A DNA stretch of 64,000 bases from positions 310,001 through 374,000 of the forward strand of contig CANLZL010000003.1 in NCBI GenBank assembly GCA_947495575.1, written 5' to 3'. The DNA comes from an uncultured Nioella sp. GTDB taxonomy: Bacteria > Pseudomonadota > Alphaproteobacteria > Rhodobacterales > Rhodobacteraceae. Position 1 is the stretch's first letter. Every line of letters begins with the position of its first letter. The notes under the pieces are model-generated. The model saw only the letters and a program-made list of their open reading frames with translations, was not told the DNA's origin and ran no database searches. Shown piece by piece: positions 46,468 to 55,252 of this stretch. The translations under genes and the position numbers were made by a program.

Positions 46468-46851
46468 TCAGCCAGACATGTCCTCCAGATCCCAAATTGC
46501 ATGAATCGACCGATCCCCTACCCGCGTCAGACGCGCATAGGTTGCCGATATCGCAACCTCATCGCCCGAATCCAGACAGGTCAGAACGTCTTCTGCGACT
46601 CGCGCCAGCGTTGCCATCCCGATGCGGCGTGACGCCACTTCGATCCGACGCACCGGACCGTTTAATTCGGCGCGCTGTTTTCGCGGATTGAACCTTTCGA
46701 TCAACTGCAAGTTATCGCTGATCACGCGCAGGGCTCGGGCCACCTCCCGTTCTGCGCTGATTTCACCAATTTCAGAACAAAGGTGTTCCAAAGTGTCTGG
46801 ATTGAACCGGGCGGGTTCATCCAGCCGTAAAACGGTTATGTACTGCTCCAT
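46468..46851 (-). CDS. Conserved hypothetical protein, 127 aa
   Basis: A soluble, mostly helical protein ('EVARALRVISDNLQLIERFN', 'RRIGMATLARVAEDVLTCLD', 'AISATYARLTRVGDRSIHAI'), with no signal peptide, membrane segment or recognised motif. It has the look of a small roseobacter conserved protein that I cannot name. It lies 57 bp from the M17 gene on the same strand and is divergent from carbonic anhydrase. Confidence 0.72.
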   Translation of the reverse strand: MEQYITVLRLDEPARFNPDTLEHLCSEIGEISAEREVARALRVISDNLQLIERFNPRKQRAELNGPVRRIEVASRRIGMATLARVAEDVLTCLDSGDEVAISATYARLTRVGDRSIHAIWDLEDMSG

Positions 46852-46993
46852 CGCTCACTCCAATTCCGCCCCCAACGGATTTGGCAAACCTGCGGCGACA
46901 AGCTGAACAAAGGGTTAGGGCGTGTCGGAAAAAAAGCTCGATATTTCGAGGAATGCAGCCTATTCAGTGCGTCAGACTACAAGAGGGACACCT

Positions 46994-47644
46994 ATGCCAC
47001 ACGCAACGCCCCTGCCGGACTACCTGGTCCGCCGCTACAAAAGCTGGAAGGCAACTCAATTCTCTGACAACGCTGCCTGGTACCGGCGTTTGGCCGAAGA
47101 GGGACAGCACCCTCGCGCGATGCTGATCTCATGCTGCGACAGCCGTGTGCATGTCACATCCATCTTCAGCGCCGAAGCGGGAGAGTTTTTTATCCACCGC
47201 AATATTGCCAATCTCGTGCCACCCTATGCGCCCGATGGCGATCATCACGGCACATCCGCGGCTGTCGAATACGCTGTTAACTCTTTGAAAGTAGCTCATA
47301 TTGCTGTTCTGGGGCATTCTGGCTGCGGCGGTGTGAACGGATGTATTCAGATGTGTTCTGGCCACGCGCCCGAGCTGGAGGAAAAAACCAGTTTCGTGGG
47401 CAGGTGGCTGGATATCTTGCGCCCGGCCTGCGACTCCACCTCCGAGATCGAGAACCCAGAGGCCCGGCAAACCGCCGTCGAAAAGCAAGGCGTCGTTGTG
47501 TCGATCCAAAACCTGATGACCTTTCCATTCATCGCCGAAGCTGTGAAAGACGGACAACTCAGCCTGCACGGACTTTGGACAGATATTGCGACCGGGACAC
47601 TGGAAACCTGGGATCCGTCCTCTAAATCCTTCCTAAAAGTGTAA
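46994..47644 (+). CDS. Beta-class carbonic anhydrase
   Basis: A 216 aa zinc enzyme interconverting CO2 and bicarbonate. Ligand pattern C-x-D-x-R in 'LISCCDSRVHVTS' and H-x-x-C in 'VLGHSGCGGVNG' are intact, with 'HHGTSAAVEYAVNSL' between. ATG 46994 is preceded by AGAGGG; an in-frame extension to 46922 is less likely. It lies 48 bp upstream of a bicarbonate transporter and its PII-like partner, giving the gene a clear role in inorganic carbon supply. Confidence 0.93.
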   Translation: MPHATPLPDYLVRRYKSWKATQFSDNAAWYRRLAEEGQHPRAMLISCCDSRVHVTSIFSAEAGEFFIHRNIANLVPPYAPDGDHHGTSAAVEYAVNSLKVAHIAVLGHSGCGGVNGCIQMCSGHAPELEEKTSFVGRWLDILRPACDSTSEIENPEARQTAVEKQGVVVSIQNLMTFPFIAEAVKDGQLSLHGLWTDIATGTLETWDPSSKSFLKV

Positions 47645-47692
47645 GGATTTTTCGCGGACAGGGCCGCGACATTTTGGAAGCTGAGGGGCTAA

Positions 47693-48676
47693 ATGGACCA
47701 GATCATCGCTTTGGCGGCAGAAAATCTGCTGTCTCCAATCATTTTGTTTTTTGTTCTGGGATTTGCGGCCTCTGTCGCGCGCTCGGACCTTTCCGTGCCA
47801 GAGGCCGTGGCCAAAGCGATGTCGCTATACCTGCTATTCGCCATTGGCTTCAAAGGCGGGGCGGGCGTGGCCGAACACGGGTTGGATCAAACCCTGATCC
47901 TGTCACTCGTGGCGGGTGTTTTGTTGTCCTTCACGATCCCGGTTGTCGCATTCTACTTGCTGCGCGTGATGTCTCGCCTTGATGTCACTAACGCGGCAGC
48001 AGTAGCAGCGCATTACGGTTCGATCTCGATTGTGACCTTCGTTGCCGGGTCCTCGGTTTTGCAAAGTGCCGGGTTGGCAAGCGAAGGCTTCATGGTCGCC
48101 GTTGCCGCATCGATGGAGGCACCTGCGATTTTGGTCGCCCTTTGGCTGATTGCCAAGAACGGTCCGGGCGAAGGCCAGCGCATGGATAGCGCCTTGATGC
48201 GTGAGATCATGTTAAACGGTTCAATTGTTCTGCTGGTTGGTTCCTTCCTGATCGGTGTCATCACCGGCGCCGATGGAATGGCCAAGATCGAAAGCTTCAT
48301 AGTTGCGCCGTTCCAGGGCGTTTTGTGTCTGTTCCTGTTGGATATGGGCTTGGTCGCTGGACGTGGCCTTCGGTCATCGAAGGGTGTGCTGACGCCCGGC
48401 CTGTTGGCCTTCGGTGTCGTAATGCCCCTGATTGGTTCCCTTTTTGGTTTAGCAGCCGGTCTGCTAATCGGCCTGACCCCCGGCGGCACTACTTTGTTCA
48501 TGATATTGTCCGCCTCAGCCTCATACATCGCAGTGCCCGCCGCGATGCGGGTGGCACTGCCGGAAGCCAATCCATCGGTTTACCTTACCCTTTCCTTGGG
48601 GGTTACTTTCCCATTCAATCTAACGTTGGGCATCCCAATTTATCTGGCCATTGCCCGTGCCGCGACAGGAGGCTGA
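47693..48676 (+). CDS. sbtA: SbtA-like sodium-dependent bicarbonate transporter
   Basis: A 327 aa inner-membrane transporter with about ten hydrophobic segments and the SBT family blocks 'FAIGFKGGAGVAEHGL', 'EAPAILVALWLIAKN' and 'ALPEANPSVYLTLSLGVTFP', which align by eye with cyanobacterial SbtA. It imports bicarbonate with Na+ in cyanobacteria. RBS GAGGGG lies upstream. Shorter in the central loop than cyanobacterial forms. Downstream 5 bp is the PII-like partner SbtB. Confidence 0.88.
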   Translation: MDQIIALAAENLLSPIILFFVLGFAASVARSDLSVPEAVAKAMSLYLLFAIGFKGGAGVAEHGLDQTLILSLVAGVLLSFTIPVVAFYLLRVMSRLDVTNAAAVAAHYGSISIVTFVAGSSVLQSAGLASEGFMVAVAASMEAPAILVALWLIAKNGPGEGQRMDSALMREIMLNGSIVLLVGSFLIGVITGADGMAKIESFIVAPFQGVLCLFLLDMGLVAGRGLRSSKGVLTPGLLAFGVVMPLIGSLFGLAAGLLIGLTPGGTTLFMILSASASYIAVPAAMRVALPEANPSVYLTLSLGVTFPFNLTLGIPIYLAIARAATGG

Positions 48677-48680
48677 TACG

Positions 48681-48992
48681 ATGCAGACCCATACCGCAAA
48701 ACGCGTAGAGATTATTATCGAAGCCGTAATGGAGTCGCGCCTGACTGACGCGCTGCGCTCTGCCGATGTGACGGGCTACACTATTTTACCTGTGCGCGGT
48801 GGATCAGGCCGTTCTGGCGATTGGAGCCGCGCTGGACAAGTCAGCCGCGCCGGTGGCATGTCCTGTGTTGTCTGCATCATCCGCGAAGAAAAGCTGGATG
48901 GATTGCTTGAAGCCGCGTTTTCAGTCGTTGACCGCCATATCGGAGTGGTCACAGTGACCGATTGCCAGGTTTTGCGCGCCGAGCGTTTCTGA
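48681..48992 (+). CDS. sbtB: SbtB-like PII-family regulator of SbtA
   Basis: A 103 aa PII-like protein. The T-loop region is 'VRGGSGRSGDWSRAGQVSRA' and the C-terminal strand 'VTVTDCQVLRAERF' resembles SbtB 'IYICDAEVL'. The short C-terminus lacks the Cys-rich C-G-P-x-G-C tail of some cyanobacterial SbtB, so redox control by that tail is not expected. AGGAGG lies upstream. In cyanobacteria SbtB binds cAMP/AMP and inhibits SbtA; that mode here is inferred. Confidence 0.82.
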   Translation: MQTHTAKRVEIIIEAVMESRLTDALRSADVTGYTILPVRGGSGRSGDWSRAGQVSRAGGMSCVVCIIREEKLDGLLEAAFSVVDRHIGVVTVTDCQVLRAERF

Positions 48993-49052
48993 CCCAAGCC
49001 GCGACAGATTTGTGATAAACTAACCCTCATTCATTGAGTGAGGATTATCCCA

Positions 49053-49589
49053 ATGCGTTTATTGAAGAGATTGATTGTTGGCATTCTGGTGATTGTCATC
49101 ATTGCCGCTGCCGCCGCGTACATTCAGCCACGCCACGTGATCGTTGAGCGCCAAATTAGCATAGCCGCGCCACCAGAAGACGTTTTCCCATTGGTTAACT
49201 CCCTTCAACGTGGAACAGAATGGTCCCCCTGGGCCGAACGCGATCCAGACATGGAGGTCAGCTTTGAGGGCCCCGAAGAAGGCGTCGGCAACATCATGAG
49301 TTGGGCATCTGAGGTCGATACCGTTGGCAGTGGCCGACAGGAAATTGTCGAAAGCGTCGAAAATGAGCGTGTGGAAACCGCGCTGGATTTCGGCGGCATG
49401 GGGGCTGCAAGGGCGTGGTTTATTCTGGAGCCAGCAGGCAATGGAACCAACCTGACCTGGGGCCTTGATGCCGATATGGGGAACAACCCGATTGGTCGTT
49501 GGATGGGCCTGATGATGGATGGGCTTGTCGGGGCCGATTACGAAGCAGGTCTGGCCAATATCCGGGCGCTGGCCGAGGCCGAAAGCTGA
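49053..49589 (+). CDS. SRPBCC/polyketide cyclase-like protein, membrane-anchored
   Basis: A 178 aa protein with an N-terminal hydrophobic anchor ('LIVGILVIVIIAAAAAYI') and an SRPBCC/START-like ligand-binding fold: 'VERQISIAAPPEDVFPLVNS' is the standard opening strand and helix, and 'LTWGLDADMGNNPIGRWMGL' is near the end. Probably periplasmic facing. ATG 49053 is preferred over the in-frame GTG at 49038 because GAGGA is well spaced. No clear link to the sbt genes 60 bp upstream beyond direction. Confidence 0.8.
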   Translation: MRLLKRLIVGILVIVIIAAAAAYIQPRHVIVERQISIAAPPEDVFPLVNSLQRGTEWSPWAERDPDMEVSFEGPEEGVGNIMSWASEVDTVGSGRQEIVESVENERVETALDFGGMGAARAWFILEPAGNGTNLTWGLDADMGNNPIGRWMGLMMDGLVGADYEAGLANIRALAEAES

Positions 49590-49671
49590 CGGCGGGTTTT
49601 CCTACCTTTGCAGGACCCCTGCGATTTGGCAGGGTGGTGCAACTGCAACGGGTGCAAAGGCGATCCTACCC

Positions 49672-50310
49672 ATGACCACAATACTGGCCAACATCATGGC
49701 GACCGCCATTGAACTATTGGCGCGCACCGTCACGGCGGTGCGTGGTATTTGGGACGGTGTCGAACCAGTTGCAACGCAACGCATCTATTTTGCCAACCAC
49801 ACCAGCAATGGCGACTTTGTTCTGATCTGGACGGTTCTGCCGCCCAACCTGCGCAAACGCACCCGCCCTATTGCCGCCGCAGATTACTGGCTGACATCCA
49901 AACTGCGTGCTTTCATCGGTCGTGAGGTGTTCAACGCAGTTTTGATTGACCGAAATCCAGAGACCCGCACAGACGACCCGATTAGTCAAATGATCGAAGC
50001 CACAGACGCCGGCAGTTCCTTGATCATCTTCCCCGAAGGCACTCGCAACTCCGGGCCTGAACCACTTTTACCCTTCAAAACGGGACTATTTCACTTCGCT
50101 ACCCAACGCCCAGATATTGATCTTGTCCCAGTCTGGATCGAAAACCTCAACAACGTGATGCCGAAGGGTGAAGTCATCCCTCTGCCCCTGATTTGTACTG
50201 TGAAATTCGGCACTGCTATGCGCCTGCAAGACGGCGAAGAAAAAGAGGCCTTTCTGGCGCGCACTCATGCGGCCCTTTTGGCAATGGACGAACGGGAGAT
50301 TGCCGCATGA
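49672..50310 (+). CDS. Lysophospholipid (1-acylglycerol-3-phosphate) acyltransferase family
   Basis: A 212 aa membrane-associated acyltransferase with the H-x4-D catalytic motif in 'ANHTSNGDFVL' and the phosphate-binding 'FPEGTRN'. It resembles PlsC but is short. It opens an overlapping operon: its TGA overlaps the CdsA-like start (ATGA, 50307-50310). Together with the following genes it points to making an unusual CDP-activated or phosphorylated lipid. ATG 49672 chosen; upstream in-frame codons precede the PlsC-like fold and have no known match. Confidence 0.87.
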   Translation: MTTILANIMATAIELLARTVTAVRGIWDGVEPVATQRIYFANHTSNGDFVLIWTVLPPNLRKRTRPIAAADYWLTSKLRAFIGREVFNAVLIDRNPETRTDDPISQMIEATDAGSSLIIFPEGTRNSGPEPLLPFKTGLFHFATQRPDIDLVPVWIENLNNVMPKGEVIPLPLICTVKFGTAMRLQDGEEKEAFLARTHAALLAMDEREIAA

Positions 50311-51254
50311 GTGCCCCCATAGAGTTTGCTTTGCTGATTGGTGGAGTGCTTTGCGTTCTAATCTTGGCGTCCTTCGTTGCAGCAACTTTAAAGGCACGAA
50401 TGGACCCGGATGGAACCGATCCGGTCATTGAAAACCTGATCGCCCGGATCAAGGCCTGGTGGGCGATGGTCGCACTTTTGGCCATTGCCATGCTCTTTGG
50501 CCGGGCAGGCGCGGTGACGCTATTTGCAATCTTATCCTTCGCCGCTATGCGTGAATTTCTAACGCTTACTGCAAAATCGAGGGCTGATCACTATGCTTTG
50601 GCGACGGCTTTTTTTGTCGTTCTACCCTTTCAGTATTACCTCATTTGGGTTGATTGGTACGGGCTGTATTCGATCTTCATCCCCGTCTATGCCTTCCTGT
50701 TTCTTCCGATCATCTCGGCGCTCAGGGGTGATACAGAGAACTTCCTGACCCGCGTTTCGGAAACACAATGGGGGCTGATGATCTGCGTCTTTGCAGCCAG
50801 CCACGTCCCTGCATTGTTGACCCTGCAAATTCCGGGGTTCGAAGGCAAATCCATCCTGCTGATCGCGTTTCTGGTGGTCGTGGTACAGGGGTCGGACGTT
50901 CTGCAATATGTCTTCGGCAAGCTCTTTGGCCGCACAAAAATCGCGCCGGTTCTGTCACCCTCCAAGACTTGGGAAGGGTTTCTGGGTGGGGTCCTGTCCT
51001 CCAGCCTGCTTGGCGCATGTTTGTGGTGGATGACTCCCTTTGCGTTCTGGCAGGCTTTCCTCATCTCGCTTCTGATCGCGATCATGGGGTTCTTTGGCGG
51101 GCTGGTGATGTCGGCCATCAAGCGTGACAAGGGCGTCAAGGATTGGGGCCATCTAATCGCCGGTCATGGCGGGTTCATTGACCGGCTCGACTCGGTCGTG
51201 TTCTCGGCCCCGATCTTCTTCCATGTCGTCCGGTTTTTTTGGTCAGCGGTATGA
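50307..51254 (+). CDS. CdsA-like phosphatidate cytidylyltransferase (YnbB type)
   Basis: A 315 aa enzyme with about eight hydrophobic segments and the CDS signature near the C-terminus: 'SKTWEGFLGG' and 'KRDKGVKDWGHLIAGHGGFI' followed by DRLDS. It makes CDP-diacylglycerol or a related CDP-lipid. Its length (longer than E. coli CdsA) and its place between an acyltransferase and a YnbA-like transferase suggest the YnbB branch rather than the housekeeping CdsA. Stop overlaps the next start by 4 bp (51251-51254). Confidence 0.85.
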   Translation: MSAPIEFALLIGGVLCVLILASFVAATLKARMDPDGTDPVIENLIARIKAWWAMVALLAIAMLFGRAGAVTLFAILSFAAMREFLTLTAKSRADHYALATAFFVVLPFQYYLIWVDWYGLYSIFIPVYAFLFLPIISALRGDTENFLTRVSETQWGLMICVFAASHVPALLTLQIPGFEGKSILLIAFLVVVVQGSDVLQYVFGKLFGRTKIAPVLSPSKTWEGFLGGVLSSSLLGACLWWMTPFAFWQAFLISLLIAIMGFFGGLVMSAIKRDKGVKDWGHLIAGHGGFIDRLDSVVFSAPIFFHVVRFFWSAV

Positions 51255-51619
51255 GCCTTTTGCGATCCAAAACCCTGCATGGCGCCGGCGGTTTCCTGTT
51301 GATGGGATCCTGGGCCGCCTTTGCCAACCGGTCTTACCCGATGCCTGCTCCGCTCATTGCTGGCCTTGTACAGGGCGCGATCACGGCCACGATCACGCTA
51401 TTTCTGAAATCGATCATCGAAACCATATTTGGCCGGACCACAGGACCGTTACGGATCGCATTGCCGCCGCTTGCCGCCTTTCTGATCTCTCTGTGCCTAC
51501 TAACCGTGATCCATTCGCTCGCTGGCACCCCCGCGCTGCTGGCAACAATCTCGGTTCCGCTGACCGTTTCGACCCTTTACGCCCTTCTCTACACAATAAA
51601 CCTGAGCCGAAATGTCTGA
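51251..51619 (+). CDS. Small multi-pass membrane protein of the lipid operon
   Basis: A 122 aa protein with three to four hydrophobic segments ('PLIAGLVQGAITATITLFL', 'IALPPLAAFLISLCLLTVIH', 'ATISVPLTVSTLYALLYTIN') and no recognisable motif. The ATG at 51251 overlaps the cytidylyltransferase stop, and its end overlaps the transferase gene by 8 bp, so it is firmly in the operon. Possible accessory or flippase-like role; not recognised. Confidence 0.75.
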   Translation: MSLLRSKTLHGAGGFLLMGSWAAFANRSYPMPAPLIAGLVQGAITATITLFLKSIIETIFGRTTGPLRIALPPLAAFLISLCLLTVIHSLAGTPALLATISVPLTVSTLYALLYTINLSRNV

Positions 51620-52241
51620 ACGCCGCCCCATCGCAAGCCGGGACACCAAACTGGCCAACCGCATCGCCCGCAATCTGGCAGAGCGTGGAACCTCGCCCAA
51701 TCTGATTTCTCAATTCTCAATGGTTTTTGCTGGCTTGGCGGGCCTGTGTTTCGCCCTGTCCGCTCTCACATCCGGGCCGCTCTATGGGTTCCTGTTGATC
51801 GTCGCTGCCCTTGGGTGCCAATTTCGTCTGCTTTGCAACCTCTTTGACGGTATGGTTGCCGTCGAAGGCGGGAAGGGAGAGAAGGACGGCCCTTTTTGGA
51901 ATGAAGCCCCCGACCGCGTCGCAGATCTTTTGATCTTGGTCGGCATGGGCTTTGGCGCGGGAAGCCTGGCGCTTGGCTGGGCCGCGGCCGCCCTGGCCAT
52001 TGCAACGGCTTATGTCAGAGAGTTGGGCAGCGCACAGGGTTTGCCCGCAGATTTCAGGGGCCCAATGGCCAAACCGCAACGCATGGCGCTGACAACCGCG
52101 GCCGCCATGGTCGCGGCCTTTTTTCCATTGGTCTTGGGTTTGCCCGTTCTGGAGGTCGCGCTTTGGGCCATCGCGATCGGGGCCGGATTAACCACCATTC
52201 GACGTAGCATTACAATGATCGCAGCGCTCAAAGCGCGCTAG
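51612..52241 (+). CDS. CDP-alcohol phosphatidyltransferase family protein, YnbA-like
   Basis: A 209 aa membrane enzyme of the CDP-alcohol phosphotransferase fold. The motif D1-xx-D2-G-xx-A-R-x8-G-xxx-D3-xxx-D4 is present in variant form: 'NLFDGMVAV' (D1 is Asn, D2 Asp, Arg is Val) and 'GPFWNEAPD' (D3 is Asn, D4 Asp). I recall the same Asn substitutions in E. coli YnbA, whose gene pairs with the CdsA-like ynbB. Product head group is unknown. It shares its stop tetramer CTAG with the convergent MuiA-like gene. Confidence 0.8.
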   Translation: MSERRPIASRDTKLANRIARNLAERGTSPNLISQFSMVFAGLAGLCFALSALTSGPLYGFLLIVAALGCQFRLLCNLFDGMVAVEGGKGEKDGPFWNEAPDRVADLLILVGMGFGAGSLALGWAAAALAIATAYVRELGSAQGLPADFRGPMAKPQRMALTTAAAMVAAFFPLVLGLPVLEVALWAIAIGAGLTTIRRSITMIAALKAR

Positions 52242-53872
52242 GGCCAGTCGGCCAGCTCATACCCCGCAGGCCAGGAAAGATCGACTTCAAGACGAATGGT
52301 CACTACCTCGCCGGGGTTAACAGTGACATCCCAGGCGGCGACACCTCGATTCCCATCCAGATCCGTTTCGTCAGGTTGTATGGACAGTCGCAACTCAAGT
52401 TCCAGATCCTCTTGCTCGGAAAACGGCAACGCGTAAATGATCCTGACGTCTTCGGCTGCATCTGATAAGTTTTCGACCCCGAACTCATAGACATAAGCTT
52501 GCGTTTCAGATCGCCGGATAATGCCCGCGTCGCCCTCGTTCCGAGACAGGTTTCGGAAGAAGACCGGCAAGTGCCGAAGTTGGCCAAAATCCATCTCGAT
52601 CATCGCGCCGGGGGCAACAGAGCTCAGGCTGTCACTGCCAAGAAACGTCCCATCGCGGAAGAATTGAGTGCTCCACAGAAGCAGTGGCTCATCCGAGGTG
52701 TTTTCTGCACTCGCGCGCAAAATGGCGTGACCCGCAGAATACCTTTCGCGCGGCACGGCGATGTTGGAAAGCTCGACCTCGAAACTGAGCGGGGCAAGCG
52801 GGAAGACTGCAGGGCTGAGGTGGTTGATATCGTGAAGGCCGGGCAATTCTGCAAATTGGTTCAAACCTTCGGACTGAAATGATCCGGTCGCTGCTGGAAT
52901 AACCACAGGCTCCAATACCGGCTCGGCATATCCGCCCAAACCCTCTTGTTCAGGATCCGGGGGCGGGATTTCCCGGATACGAACGGAATTTGCAAATGGG
53001 CTTCTGAGTTCCCGTCTCTCACCAAGGTTATGGGACGACAATGTCACAGCCACATCCCGCCAATTGTCGCCAAATTCCTGCGTCACAATCGTGTTGCGGT
53101 TAAAGGTCAGGGTACTGGTCTGGGTCGACAATGTGGCGAGCGTTTCTTCGGACCAGCGCCCGGTCCGTGAAATATAGGAAAGGTCAAAATTGACCTCCTC
53201 AGCAGCGGCAACATTTACTGGGACAACAAGAAAGAAACTCTCATGTTGCACGAAATCCAGCGGGCGGGTGGCCGCGAGGGTGTGTTCAGCAAGGGCCAGT
53301 GCTTGTCGGGCATCTGTGTGCGCTTCTGCAAGATCGTCCAGTTCCCTCTCAAGCGCGAGAATCTCTGCCGCAATGGGGGCCATTTCGGCCCTCAGCGTTG
53401 CGAGCATCTCGGAGACTGAACCAGCGCTTCCCTCCGGCAAACCGCTACCCGCGACACCGGCTAGAAAGCTTTGCTGCATGTCAAGGACGCTGAGGGCCGA
53501 GCGCGCCTCGGCAATAGTCCGGTCGATATCGGCGAGGGCCATTGCCGCCGAGGTAAGCGCCGCACGGGCTTCGGCCTGCTCGTCGGAGTCAAATAGCCCA
53601 TCGACAAAAGGAACCGCCTCCATGTAGGACACGCCGCCCAAAACCTCGCCGTCGGGAGTCATCGCGCGCAAGCCCAATAAGTCGTCATTACTCGAGGCAG
53701 GCATTGCGATAAGCACGCGATGCGATCCTTCAGGAAGATCAATGGAGACCGGCCGAACAACCTCGACTGCGCTGTTGTAGAACGTCGCTTCGGCGACATC
53801 CGCCCTAACGAGAAAATCCTCGGCATGAGCGGAAAATGGAATGGCCAGCATGATGCCGAGCAGGAAACGCAT
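52238..53872 (-). CDS. DUF4139/MuiA (mucoidy inhibitor)-like exported protein
   Basis: A 544 aa protein with a signal peptide ('FLLGIMLAIPFSAHA'), an N-terminal DUF4140-like strand region ('ATFYNSAVEVVRPVSIDLPE'), a coiled coil (about residues 90-200, rich in Ala/Glu), and a large C-terminal DUF4139 beta domain ('SFFLVVPVNVAAAEEVNFDL', 'WRDVAVTLSSHNLGERRELR'). The family includes Aeromonas-type MuiA, which affects colony mucoidy; mechanism unknown. ATG 53872 begins the signal peptide; the extended frame to 53935 is not used. Its neighbour on the same strand is asd. Confidence 0.82.
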   Translation of the reverse strand: MRFLLGIMLAIPFSAHAEDFLVRADVAEATFYNSAVEVVRPVSIDLPEGSHRVLIAMPASSNDDLLGLRAMTPDGEVLGGVSYMEAVPFVDGLFDSDEQAEARAALTSAAMALADIDRTIAEARSALSVLDMQQSFLAGVAGSGLPEGSAGSVSEMLATLRAEMAPIAAEILALERELDDLAEAHTDARQALALAEHTLAATRPLDFVQHESFFLVVPVNVAAAEEVNFDLSYISRTGRWSEETLATLSTQTSTLTFNRNTIVTQEFGDNWRDVAVTLSSHNLGERRELRSPFANSVRIREIPPPDPEQEGLGGYAEPVLEPVVIPAATGSFQSEGLNQFAELPGLHDINHLSPAVFPLAPLSFEVELSNIAVPRERYSAGHAILRASAENTSDEPLLLWSTQFFRDGTFLGSDSLSSVAPGAMIEMDFGQLRHLPVFFRNLSRNEGDAGIIRRSETQAYVYEFGVENLSDAAEDVRIIYALPFSEQEDLELELRLSIQPDETDLDGNRGVAAWDVTVNPGEVVTIRLEVDLSWPAGYELADWP

Positions 53873-53948
53873 GAAATACCTCTCAATCAAAGAACGAGTT
53901 ACATCGCATAGTTGCATGGCTGATGTATTCGTCAATGACCTAACGCAA

Positions 53949-53972
53949 AACGCCCCGCTTTGGCGGGGCGTT
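53949..53972 (-). terminator. Intrinsic terminator of asd
   Basis: Arms AACGCCCCGC and GCGGGGCGTT around a 4-nt loop; on the minus strand the stem is followed by TTTTGCG. It lies 26 bp after the asd stop and fits a rho-independent terminator for asd. Confidence 0.85.
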
Positions 53973-53997
53973 CAGACTTTAAATATGCGGGTCGGCC

Positions 53998-55020
53998 TCA
54001 GCCCTTTTTGAGAACCCGCTTGCCTAGCGTTTCGGCGATCTGAACCGCGTTCAGGGCCGCGCCTTTGCGCAGGTTGTCGGAAACGCACCACAGGTTGATG
54101 CCGTTCTCGATTGTCGAATCCTGACGGATACGGCTGATGAATGTCGCGAAATCACCAACACATTCTACCGGGGTGACATAGCCGCCATCCTCGCGCTTAT
54201 CGACAACCAGTATGCCCGGTGCCTGACGCAGGATATCCCGCGCTTCGTCTTCGTCCAGGAACTCTTCAAATTCGATATTCACGGATTCAGAATGCCCGAC
54301 AAAAACCGGGACGCGCACGCAGGTCGCGGTGACCTTGATCGCGGGATCCACGATCTTCTTGGTCTCGGCGACCATCTTCCATTCTTCCTTGGTCGAGCCA
54401 TCTTCCATGAAGACGTCGATATGCGGAATCACGTTGAAGGCGATTTGCTTGGGGTAGACTTTGGGCTCTTTTTCCTGACCCGGAACGTATTTGCCCTTGG
54501 TCTGATCCCACAGCTCATCCATCGCGTCTTTGCCCGAACCAGAAACCGACTGATAGGTGGACACAACAACACGTTTGATCTTGGCGCGGTCGTGCAAAGG
54601 CTTCAGCGCCACAACCATCTGCGCGGTCGAACAGTTGGGGTTCGCGATGATGTTCTTCTTGGCGTAATTATCCACGGCCTCGGGGTTACACTCTGGCACC
54701 ACCAGCGGCACGTCGGGGTCATAGCGGTAGAGCGACGAGTTATCGATAACGACACACCCGGTCGCCGCGGCCTTGGGCGCGTATTTCTTGGTCGCGTCCG
54801 AGCCGATGGCAAAGAGAGCAATATCCCACCCCGTGAAATCGAATGTGTCGAGATCCTTGGTGGTCAATGTAGTGTCACCGAAGCTGCACTCGGTCCCAAG
54901 CGAACGACGTGACGCCAGAGCGACGATTTCGTCCACAGGGAACTGGCGCTCGGCCAGGATGTTCAGCATTTCGCGGCCCACGTTCCCCGTGGCACCGACA
55001 ACGGCAACTTTGTAGCCCAT
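53998..55020 (-). CDS. asd: Aspartate-semialdehyde dehydrogenase
   Basis: NADPH-dependent enzyme for the branch-point step toward lysine, DAP, threonine and methionine. NADP-binding loop 'KVAVVGATGNVGREML' at the N-terminus and active-site Cys in 'NPNCSTAQMVV' are clear. ATG 55020 with AAGGA just upstream gives 340 aa, the usual size. It is separated from the MuiA-like gene by a terminator. DapD and DapE for the same pathway are elsewhere in the window. Confidence 0.95.
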   Translation of the reverse strand: MGYKVAVVGATGNVGREMLNILAERQFPVDEIVALASRRSLGTECSFGDTTLTTKDLDTFDFTGWDIALFAIGSDATKKYAPKAAATGCVVIDNSSLYRYDPDVPLVVPECNPEAVDNYAKKNIIANPNCSTAQMVVALKPLHDRAKIKRVVVSTYQSVSGSGKDAMDELWDQTKGKYVPGQEKEPKVYPKQIAFNVIPHIDVFMEDGSTKEEWKMVAETKKIVDPAIKVTATCVRVPVFVGHSESVNIEFEEFLDEDEARDILRQAPGILVVDKREDGGYVTPVECVGDFATFISRIRQDSTIENGINLWCVSDNLRKGAALNAVQIAETLGKRVLKKG

Positions 55021-55252
55021 AGTCCTTGGTCCTTTTTGTCTGGGAACAGCGCGCACATAGAGCAACTTCTTGCAAAGGAAAAGGTCATCCCGACAACCAC
55101 ACCAAGCCGTGTGGCAATTTGTGACCCATTGGCCTCAAATGGGAAACACTGGCCGCCGATTGTTCACGTCATTGCAGCTAAATTGCATCAAATTCTTGCT
55201 AGCATTGGGTCTGGGACATTGGACAGCGATTTGTGCATCAGAGGACGAGTGA

